9,361 nucleotides of DNA, taken from positions 1 through 9,361 of the forward strand of contig CALBCO010000199.1 in NCBI GenBank assembly GCA_937927265.1, given 5' to 3'. Under the pieces are notes generated by a model that saw only the letters and a list, made by a program, of their open reading frames with translations, was not told where the DNA came from and did not search any database. Shown piece after piece: positions 1-5,109 of the stretch. Source of the DNA: an uncultured Verrucomicrobiae bacterium (GTDB lineage Bacteria > Verrucomicrobiota > Verrucomicrobiia > Palsa-1439). The first letter of the stretch is position 1; every line of letters starts with the position of its first letter. A program made the translations under genes and the position numbers.

Positions 1-1
1 A

Positions 2-24
2 CCCTCTCCCCACAGGGGAGAGGG
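2..24 (+). repeat. Perfect 10-bp hairpin just upstream of pheA
   Basis: Bases 2-11 (CCCTCTCCCC) are the exact reverse complement of 15-24, with a 3-base ACA loop. There is no T-run after it, so it does not look like a standard terminator. The 3' arm runs into GGGGAG (22-27), the likely ribosome-binding site of pheA. The structure would therefore hide part of that site in mRNA. CCCTCTCCCC-type inverted repeats are common dispersed intergenic elements in many GC-rich bacteria, so this may simply be one copy of such a family. The upstream context is cut off at base 1. Confidence 0.75.
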
Positions 25-27
25 GAG
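22..27 (+). promoter_or_regulatory. Ribosome-binding site of pheA, partly inside hairpin
   Basis: GGGGAG ends 9 bases before the ATG at 37 and is the only purine-rich site suited to that start. An ATG at 30 is out of frame with pheA and too close to the site to be a likely start. Bases 22-24 belong to the 3' arm of the perfect hairpin at 2-24. Confidence 0.55.
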
Positions 28-36
28 CGATGACCC

Positions 37-1107
37 ATGAAGGACAAACTCCAACACCTGCGGCAACGAATTGACGCGATTGATGCCCGGCTGGTCCGGT
101 TGTTAAACGAGCGGACGAAGGCGGCCGTGGCGATTGGCCGGCTCAAACACGCGGCCGGCGAGGAGATTTACGCGCCGCATCGGGAGGAAGCCGTGTTGAC
201 CCGCGTCGCCGCGAAGAGTACCGGGCCACTGACCGAACAGGCGTTGCGGGCGATCTACCGGGAGATCATGTCGGCGGCGCTGGCGTTGGAAAAACCGCTG
301 GTCATCGCGTATCTCGGCCCTGAAGCGACGTATTCGCACATGGCCGCGGTCAAGAAATTTGGGTCGAGCCTCCAATATGAGCCGATGCCGAGCATTGCCG
401 ACGTGTTCACCGAAGTGGCCAAAGGCCGCGCGGACTACGGGGTGGTGCCGATTGAGAACTCCACCGAGGGCGCCGTCACGCACACCTACGACATGTTCGT
501 GGACAGCGACCTGAAAGTGTGCGCGCAGATTTTGTTGCCGATCCGGCACAACCTGATGTCGGCCGGTCCGCGCGCCGAGATCAAGAAGCTCTACTCCATC
601 GCGCAGGTCTTCGCCCAATGCCGGCAGTGGTTGCAGTTGAACCTGCCGCACGTCGAGATGGTTGAGGTTTCCAGCAGCACGCGGGCGGCGGAAATCGCCA
701 AAACCGAGTCGGGCGCGGGCGCGCTGGCGAGTGCGTTGGCTGCGGAGAAATACGGGTTGACCATCCACGACGCCAACATTCAGGACTCCAGCGAGAACGT
801 GACCCGGTTTCTTGTAATCGGCCGGCGGTATTCGCCGCGCACCGGCAAGGACAAGACCTCGCTGATGTTTGCTGTGCAGGATCGGGTCGGCGCGTTGCAT
901 GATTGCATCGAGGCGTTCAAGCGGTTCAAGATCAACATGACCAAGATCGAGTCGCGTCCCAGCAAAAAGAAGGCGTGGGAGTACTATTTTTTCGTGGACG
1001 TGGCCGGCCATTGCGACGACGCCCGGGTCAAGAAAGCTCTCGCCGAACTCGCCAAGCACACCATGTTCGTCAAAATCCTCGGCAGCTATCCGAATGTGAA
1101 TGGGTAA
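37..1107 (+). CDS. pheA: Bifunctional chorismate mutase / prephenate dehydratase (P-protein)
   Basis: This 356-aa cytoplasmic enzyme converts chorismate to prephenate and then to phenylpyruvate, the committed branch of phenylalanine synthesis. Three domains are visible in the usual order and total length. An AroQ-type chorismate mutase spans about 1-85, with RIDAID at 11-16 and likely active-site residues R11, R26, K37, R49 and E50. A prephenate dehydratase spans about 88-265, with GPEATYSH at 94-101, VPIENSTEG at 137-145 and the catalytic TRF at 256-258. An ACT regulatory domain spans about 275-350, with GALH at 285-288 and ESRP at 305-308. The last two match the Phe-binding GALV/ESRP motifs of the family, so feedback inhibition by phenylalanine is expected. 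It is the first gene of a four-gene run, with a purine-rich ribosome-binding site at 22-27. No broken or missing motif was seen. Confidence 0.97.
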   Translation: MKDKLQHLRQRIDAIDARLVRLLNERTKAAVAIGRLKHAAGEEIYAPHREEAVLTRVAAKSTGPLTEQALRAIYREIMSAALALEKPLVIAYLGPEATYSHMAAVKKFGSSLQYEPMPSIADVFTEVAKGRADYGVVPIENSTEGAVTHTYDMFVDSDLKVCAQILLPIRHNLMSAGPRAEIKKLYSIAQVFAQCRQWLQLNLPHVEMVEVSSSTRAAEIAKTESGAGALASALAAEKYGLTIHDANIQDSSENVTRFLVIGRRYSPRTGKDKTSLMFAVQDRVGALHDCIEAFKRFKINMTKIESRPSKKKAWEYYFFVDVAGHCDDARVKKALAELAKHTMFVKILGSYPNVNG

Positions 1108-1113
1108 CCGTCG

Positions 1114-1680
1114 GTGATGGGCACCATCTTACAGACCGCATCCGCATACCCCTTTCATCTTGATGGGTCGCTGTGTCCGTTGCTCAACCATGCTGAGATG
1201 CTGGCCGCTTTCTATGCCGAAGAGAGTCTGCGGCATGGGATCAAGAATTTTTGCAAGAGGACGAACTGGCCGGGCAAGCCGGCGGTGTCGTTTGCGGTCA
1301 ATCCAGAGAAGTTGCAGGAACTGCTGCTCAGCCTGTTCAACTCCCCAGCCGCGCGGGCGAGCCTGCGCCGGCTCAGCGTGGCGGGCCGGGTGGCGTATCT
1401 CGACAACGCCATCTGGCAGTGGGTAGCCGTCGTGAACCCTGCATTATCGCAGCGGGTCGCAGCCATCTGTCACGAGGTCAAAGGCAAGTTGTTCATGAAG
1501 ACGGAGGTGTTGCCGCCGTGGTTGGCCGCTTTCCAGACGGAAACGCCCGACGCGGAGGTTGTCACGCAGCTTGCCTACGTGGTGCTCGCCTTTGCGATGC
1601 TGCAACCCGACGACCGGTATCGGTTGGGTGAAGCTTTTCTAGCGGTATTCCCTGACTACGCGGAGAAGTTTGGCGCATGA
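1114..1680 (+). CDS. Unrecognised 188-aa protein between pheA and hisC
   Basis: I do not recognise this protein. It starts 6 bases after the pheA stop, at GTG 1114 or ATG 1117; neither has a clear ribosome-binding site, so translation is probably coupled to pheA. Its stop overlaps the next start as ATGA (1677-1680). That placement and a normal coding composition make it a real gene. The product looks soluble and mostly helical, with no signal peptide and no obvious membrane segment. Two Cys-containing stretches (NFCKRTNWPGK near 45-55 and AICHEVKGK near 117-125) are too sparse for a metal site. The C-terminal third (about 140-188) is rich in hydrophobic and aromatic residues and ends in FPDYAEKFGA. 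Its position suggests a role tied to aromatic or histidine metabolism, but this is guilt by association only. Confidence 0.8.
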   Translation: MMGTILQTASAYPFHLDGSLCPLLNHAEMLAAFYAEESLRHGIKNFCKRTNWPGKPAVSFAVNPEKLQELLLSLFNSPAARASLRRLSVAGRVAYLDNAIWQWVAVVNPALSQRVAAICHEVKGKLFMKTEVLPPWLAAFQTETPDAEVVTQLAYVVLAFAMLQPDDRYRLGEAFLAVFPDYAEKFGA

Positions 1681-2774
1681 ATTTCAAATCCATTGCGAAT
1701 TCATTTGTCTGCGACGTGCCGGTGTATGAACCGGGCCGCCCTATCGAGGAAGTGGCGCGCGAACTCGGATTGAAACCCGCCGGCATCATCAAGCTCGCCT
1801 CGAACGAGAACGCACTGGGTCCGTCGCCGCAGGCAGTGGCGGCGATGCGGGCGGCGTTGCCAACGGCGCATTTGTACCCGGATGGCGGGGCGTTTTATCT
1901 CCGGCAAGCCCTCGCCAAGAAACTCGGTGTGGGGATGGACAACCTCATCATCGGGTGCGGGTCCAATGAGATCATCGAGTTTTTGTATCATGCGTTTGTC
2001 GCGCCGGGTGACGAAGTGGTGGCGGGTGACCGGGCGTTTGTGATTTACAAAATCATGGCCCAAATGTTTCAGGCCCGCTGCGTCGAGGTGCCGTTTCGCG
2101 GCCACACGCACGACCTCAACGCCATGCGCGCCGCCATCACGGCCAAGACCAAACTGGTCTTTGTGGCCAATCCGAACAACCCGACCGGCACGCAGGTCAG
2201 CAACGCCGCGTTGGCGCGATTCATCCGCAGCTTGCCGCCGCACGTGATCGGCGTGCTCGACGAGGCGTATGTTGAGTTTCTTGACGATCCACCGCCGTCT
2301 CTTGAATGGGCATTGCGCCGTCGGGTGGTGGTGTTGCGGACGTTCTCCAAGATTGTCGGGCTGGCGGGGTTGCGGATTGGCTATGGGATTGCCCAACCGG
2401 ACTGTATCGCGTTGCTCCAGAAAGTCCGGCAACCGTTCAACGTCAACGCCATCGCCCTGGCCGGGGCGCGCGCGGCGCTCGGCGACACGGCGCATATTCG
2501 GCGGACCAAGGCGATGACCCGGCAGGGGTTGCGGTATCTTTACCGGGAGTTGGACCGGCTGAACTTGGAGTATGTGCCGAGTTGCGCGAACTTCGTGCTG
2601 GTCAGGGTGGGGGAGGGCGACCGGGTGTTTCAGGCGTTGCAGGAACGCGGGGTGATTGTGCGGCCGATGCGCGGTTACAAGATGCCGGAGTGGATCCGCG
2701 TCACGGTCGGGTTGCCAGCGGCGAATCGGCGATTCGCGCGGGCGCTGGCCGCCGCGCTGATTTCTGTTGGTTAG
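1677..2774 (+). CDS. hisC: Histidinol-phosphate / aromatic amino acid aminotransferase (HisC family)
   Basis: This 365-aa PLP-dependent class I/II aminotransferase has typical HisC length. It catalyses histidinol-phosphate to imidazole-acetol-phosphate exchange in histidine synthesis, and members of the family also transaminate phenylpyruvate. Visible motifs are the SNEN motif (42-45), LYPDGG (66-71), GCGSNEII (93-100), the PLP-contacting ANPNNPTGT (164-172), LDEAYVEF (194-201), the Schiff-base lysine K225 in RTFSK, GLRIGYG (231-237) and a C-terminal carboxylate-binding Arg in WIRVTVG (339-345). The ATG overlaps the previous stop by four bases, and GGAG lies at 1662-1665. Its place behind pheA, away from any other his gene in view, favours a role in phenylalanine transamination, possibly together with histidine synthesis. 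Substrate preference cannot be read from sequence alone. Confidence 0.93.
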   Translation: MNFKSIANSFVCDVPVYEPGRPIEEVARELGLKPAGIIKLASNENALGPSPQAVAAMRAALPTAHLYPDGGAFYLRQALAKKLGVGMDNLIIGCGSNEIIEFLYHAFVAPGDEVVAGDRAFVIYKIMAQMFQARCVEVPFRGHTHDLNAMRAAITAKTKLVFVANPNNPTGTQVSNAALARFIRSLPPHVIGVLDEAYVEFLDDPPPSLEWALRRRVVVLRTFSKIVGLAGLRIGYGIAQPDCIALLQKVRQPFNVNAIALAGARAALGDTAHIRRTKAMTRQGLRYLYRELDRLNLEYVPSCANFVLVRVGEGDRVFQALQERGVIVRPMRGYKMPEWIRVTVGLPAANRRFARALAAALISVG

Positions 2775-2807
2775 CGGGTGAGTTTAGGCTATGAGAGTGG
2801 CGGAAGA

Positions 2808-2814
2808 GAGGTGA
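2808..2814 (+). promoter_or_regulatory. Strong ribosome-binding site that sets the start at 2820
   Basis: GAGGTGA is an exact match to the end of the canonical anti-16S-complementary sequence and lies 5 bases before ATG 2820. The same frame is open back to a GTG at 2778, but that start has no comparable site. The ATG at 2820 is therefore preferred. Confidence 0.75.
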
Positions 2815-2819
2815 GCGTG

Positions 2820-3632
2820 ATGCCACGGCAAGGACAAAATCCCGCGCGCGAGTTGCTGGTGGAAGTCCAACGGCGGTTGCCGCCGGGCCAACGCCTGGTG
2901 CAGGAAGCGTTTACCACCGAACATCATCACCCGGTCCTGGAGCGCCTGCTCGAAACCGCGCCGGACCGGTTTTACATCTGGGACGAAATCCCCGCCCGCA
3001 CCTTGGGCGACGTGATTGTGGACTGGGCCGCGCAGCACGGGGGCCACCGGCTGACGATTCTGGATCCGTTTTACGGCGAACTGCAAACGGAGCGGCACCG
3101 GTTTCAAAAAGTCGCCCAGCGCGTGCAAAGCATCCGCGTCTTGAGTCCGGGGGATTGCGGGGCCTTGGCCGCGCAGATTCACGGGCTGGAATGCCGCAAC
3201 GTGACGGGCACCGCGTTGGCGCGGTACCGCGCGGCGTTGGTGGATGGTCCGCGGCCGGTGCTGTTTCTGGCGGAGGAGTTCGGGCGGCGGCGGAACACGG
3301 AGTTTGGGCGCTGGCTGGGGTTCTATTCGTTTGACCCGGTGTTGCTGGAAGAGATCGGCGAGGAAATCGGCGCGGTGGCGCATGGGATGGCCCGCCGGCT
3401 GGCCACGTTCGAGAAACTGGCGGCGCTACACCAGACGACGCAGCGCGTGACGCGCGAATTGGAAAGTTATTCGCGCCGCGTGGAAAAAGCTGTGGCCTTG
3501 GCGCGGCGGCGGCCGGATTTGCTGACGCCCGCCCGGTTCAACCGGATCGTGCAGCAGTCCATCGCCAAGATCAAGCAACTGAGACAAATCCCGCAGCGTG
3601 CCTTGCGCAACATGGGCCAACCCAAACGGTAG
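2820..3632 (+). CDS. 270-aa protein with a DICT-like sensory domain
   Basis: This is the last gene of the pheA operon, 45 bp after hisC. Residues about 50-185 resemble, from memory, the DICT domain (a sensory domain linked to diguanylate cyclases and two-component proteins). The matching pattern is a helix-leading start (FYIWDEIPARTL, 51-62), then FYGELQTERHRFQKVAQ (84-100), a strand RVLSP (106-110), then PVLFLAEEFG (146-155) and RWLGFYSFDP (164-173). This assignment is tentative. Residues about 186-270 are helical, Arg/Lys-rich and heptad-like around 195-230, ending in a basic tail (QRALRNMGQPKR). No membrane segment, signal peptide, GGDEF, kinase or HTH domain was seen, so it is not an obvious signalling output protein. 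Its job in this operon is unknown. The ATG at 2820 was chosen for its ribosome-binding site; a 284-aa form from GTG 2778 is possible. Confidence 0.8.
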   Translation: MPRQGQNPARELLVEVQRRLPPGQRLVQEAFTTEHHHPVLERLLETAPDRFYIWDEIPARTLGDVIVDWAAQHGGHRLTILDPFYGELQTERHRFQKVAQRVQSIRVLSPGDCGALAAQIHGLECRNVTGTALARYRAALVDGPRPVLFLAEEFGRRRNTEFGRWLGFYSFDPVLLEEIGEEIGAVAHGMARRLATFEKLAALHQTTQRVTRELESYSRRVEKAVALARRRPDLLTPARFNRIVQQSIAKIKQLRQIPQRALRNMGQPKR

Positions 3633-3634
3633 GC

Positions 3635-3765
3635 CGGTTGCACCCGGCGGCTGGGGCGCGTAGGTTGCCGCAGGGGCGACAAAGAAGAACGCGGTGAGGG
3701 CTTGTTTGGGGTGGGCGGCCAAGGCGGAGTGCAACCGTGGCCGCCCTTCATTTTTGGCGGCAACC
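3635..3765 (+). repeat. Two interleaved 9-bp inverted repeats in the 3633-3821 intergenic region
   Basis: CGGTTGCAC (3635-3643) is exactly complementary to GTGCAACCG (3729-3737). GGTTGCCGC (3663-3671) is exactly complementary to GCGGCAACC (3757-3765). Both pairs lie 94 bases apart and the two units are offset by 28 bases, so the order is A-B-A'-B' rather than nested. All four share a GGTTGC/GCAACC core, which also permits nested A-B' and B-A' pairing over six bases. Unit A' falls in the loop of the terminator at 3713-3746. This may be a decayed dispersed repeat or an alternative RNA structure. Apart from this and the terminator, the 189-base gap shows no gene or clear promoter. Confidence 0.5.
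3713..3755 (+). terminator. Intrinsic terminator of the pheA-hisC operon
   Basis: GGGCGGCCA (3713-3721) pairs perfectly with TGGCCGCCC (3738-3746). An extra CGG/CCG helix (3725-3727 with 3735-3737) can stack inside across a three-base bulge. It is followed by TTCATTTTT (3747-3755). A GC-rich stem with a U-rich tail 80 bases after the stop at 3632 fits Rho-independent termination of the upstream operon. Confidence 0.7.
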
Positions 3766-3811
3766 ATCCCCCGTGAATGAATCCGGCCGGCCGCCGTCCA
3801 AACAGGCGAAC

Positions 3812-3816
3812 GGAGG
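3812..3816 (+). promoter_or_regulatory. Ribosome-binding site of the Pro/Tyr-rich protein
   Basis: GGAGG lies 5 bases before ATG 3822. It selects that start over the in-frame ATG at 3777, and the chosen start places a clean signal peptide at the N-terminus. Confidence 0.8.
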
Positions 3817-3821
3817 ACAGC

Positions 3822-4142
3822 ATGAAAACAATCAGCAAAGTCGTGTTGGGTGGTGTCGTCGTGGTGGCGTTGAGTCTGGCGAGCGCGAATTCCGCGCAGG
3901 CCAGAGGCGATCACGGGTGGGGCCGGGGCGATCACGCGCGAGCGCATCGTCAACCGAGCCACGAGTGGCGGTTGTCTTGCGGGCCACGGTTCTCAGTGGG
4001 TTATTCGGTCTATGTGCCGCCGCCGCCGGTCTACTACGGGCCGCCACCGCCGGTTTATTACGCGCCGCCACCCCCGGTGTATTGGGTGCCGCCACCCCGC
4101 GTGTACTACTACTATTCCCGCGGCCGGTGCGACAGCTATTGA
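3822..4142 (+). CDS. Small exported Pro/Tyr-rich repeat protein
   Basis: This is a 106-aa secreted or periplasmic protein of unknown function. Residues 1-27 form a typical Sec signal peptide: K2 and K6, a hydrophobic core VVLGGVVVVALSLA at 7-20, and AQA before likely cleavage after A27. The mature part opens with a His/Arg/Gly-rich stretch (28-50, with GDHGWGRGDHARAHR), then SCGPRFSVGYSVYV. Four 8-residue units follow from 66 to 97: PPPPVYYG, PPPPVYYA, PPPPVYWV and PPPRVYYY. It ends SRGRCDSY. Two cysteines in the mature chain (C53, C103) could form a disulfide bracketing the repeats. Such short PPPxxYY proteins occur in many Gram-negative envelopes, and a structural or surface role is a guess. 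It sits alone, after the operon terminator; no convincing promoter was seen in 3756-3811. Confidence 0.85.
   Translation: MKTISKVVLGGVVVVALSLASANSAQARGDHGWGRGDHARAHRQPSHEWRLSCGPRFSVGYSVYVPPPPVYYGPPPPVYYAPPPPVYWVPPPRVYYYYSRGRCDSY
4017..4112 (+). repeat. Four 24-bp tandem repeats encoding PPPPVYYx
   Basis: Units lie at 4017-4040, 4041-4064, 4065-4088 and 4089-4112. Each encodes Pro-Pro-Pro-(Pro/Arg)-Val-Tyr-(Tyr/Trp)-x. The units differ mainly at third codon positions (for example the Pro-4 and Val codons), and the last has R for P. The array is therefore in-frame and under protein-level constraint rather than a fresh slippage product. Confidence 0.85.
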
Positions 4143-4145
4143 ACG

Positions 4146-4163
4146 AGTGGCCGATGGGCCGCT
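4146..4163 (+). terminator. Weak hairpin between convergent genes
   Basis: AGTGGCC (4146-4152) pairs with GGCCGCT (4157-4163) through seven pairs, including one G-U, around a GATG loop. It lies 4 bases after the stop of the Pro/Tyr-rich gene and before the converging stop at 4194. There is no T-run on either side, so intrinsic termination is doubtful. Confidence 0.25.
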
Positions 4164-4193
4164 GGCGCGGAAACGCAGGCGGCTCGCCAACCA

Positions 4194-4979
4194 TCAGAGC
4201 TGGACCGTGGCGGCCGGCGTCTCTTGCGCCGCCACGGTTACCGCGACGTGGCGCGCGCCGTGGCGGCGGAGCGAGTCTTCCACGGCTTGCCGGGCCAAGT
4301 CGGGCCGGTTGCAGTCGCGGCTGAGATGCGCGAGGCAGATGTGGCGCAGCCGGTCGCTGACAACTTCGATGGCCAGCGCGGCGGCGGCTTCGTTGCTGAG
4401 GTGGCCGTGGCGGCCGAGGATGCGTTGTTTGAGCGACCACGGCCGGTGGGGATTATCTTGCAGCAGGCGCACATCGTGGTTGGCTTCGAGAATCAAGACG
4501 TCGGCGTCGCGGATGCGTTCGGTGATCAACCGGGTCACATGCCCGAGGTCGGTGACGAAGCCGACCGCCGACCCGTTTTGGCGGATCAGAAAGCCGACGG
4601 GCTCCTGCGCGTCATGCGGGACGCTGAACGATTCCACCCCGAGGTCGCCAATCGCAAACGATTGGCCGGTGGTGAACAGCCGCCAGGTCACCCGCGCGGT
4701 GGTGGTTTCATCGTGGATGCCTTCAGCGGTGGGCCGGTTGGCATAAACGGGCAACGGGCGTTGTTTGGTCAGGACGGGTAGGGCACCACAATGATCCGTG
4801 TGTTCGTGGGTGAGCAGAATGGCGTCAATCGCGTCGAGCGACCGGCCCAGGTGGGCAAGCCGCTGCGTGATCTGCCGCGCGCTAAGGCCGGCATCCACGA
4901 GCACCCGGGTCCGCGGCGATTCGATCAGTGTGCAATTGCCCGCACTGCCGCTGCCGAGCACCGTGATTTGGAGCCCCAT
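4194..4979 (-). CDS. Metallo-beta-lactamase-fold hydrolase, YycJ/WalJ-like
   Basis: This 261-aa cytoplasmic metal-dependent hydrolase probably acts on nucleic acid, as proposed for YycJ/WalJ-family proteins. Visible family features are an N-terminal strand with VLGSGSAGNCTLIE (8-20), VLVDAGLS (27-34), the metal motif HEHTDH (58-63, the HxHxDH signature), PHDAQEPVGF (121-130), TDLGH (143-147), EANHDVRLL (165-173), GHLSNEAAA (192-200) and LAHLSRDCN (216-224). These are the YycJ markers, and all predicted metal-ligand residues are present. The ATG at 4979 was preferred; a GTG at 4985 adds two residues and no clear ribosome-binding site separates them. In Firmicutes this gene sits beside walRK, but here it stands alone, facing away from rpoN. 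Exact substrate is unknown. Confidence 0.92.
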   Translation of the reverse strand: MGLQITVLGSGSAGNCTLIESPRTRVLVDAGLSARQITQRLAHLGRSLDAIDAILLTHEHTDHCGALPVLTKQRPLPVYANRPTAEGIHDETTTARVTWRLFTTGQSFAIGDLGVESFSVPHDAQEPVGFLIRQNGSAVGFVTDLGHVTRLITERIRDADVLILEANHDVRLLQDNPHRPWSLKQRILGRHGHLSNEAAAALAIEVVSDRLRHICLAHLSRDCNRPDLARQAVEDSLRRHGARHVAVTVAAQETPAATVQL

Positions 4980-5046
4980 CCCCACGCGGTGGAGGATACA
5001 CGAAGCGCCGCCGAACTCAAGTTGGATTTCTCCGCAAACCTTTTTC

Positions 5047-5074
5047 TTTACACGTCCCGGTCGGTGGTTATAGT
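5047..5074 (+). promoter_or_regulatory. Sigma-70-type promoter for rpoN
   Basis: TTTACA (5047-5052) and TATAGT (5069-5074) each differ by one base from TTGACA and TATAAT and are separated by 16 bases. This places a transcription start near 5081 and a leader of about 30 bases before the GTG at 5110. It lies in the only AT-richer patch of the 130-base gap between the two diverging genes. Nothing comparable was seen on the opposite strand for the hydrolase. Confidence 0.6.
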
Positions 5075-5109
5075 GGGAGCGCGCAGACGCGCAACATTGA
5101 GGATGACAC

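Noticed and set aside
103..1059. Long open frame on the minus strand opposite pheA
   Set aside because: It is fully antisense to a clear enzyme gene. Its product is Arg/His/Gly-rich with no recognisable domain, as expected when GC-rich codons suppress stops in a shadow frame.
1701..2495. Minus-strand open frame opposite hisC
   Set aside because: It is antisense to a well-supported aminotransferase, is His/Arg-rich and shows no motif. It is a shadow of the coding strand.
3737..4440. Open frames on both strands across the Pro/Tyr-rich gene
   Set aside because: Proline-rich codons leave few stops in any frame. Only the frame at 3822-4142 has a ribosome-binding site, a signal peptide and a regular repeat.
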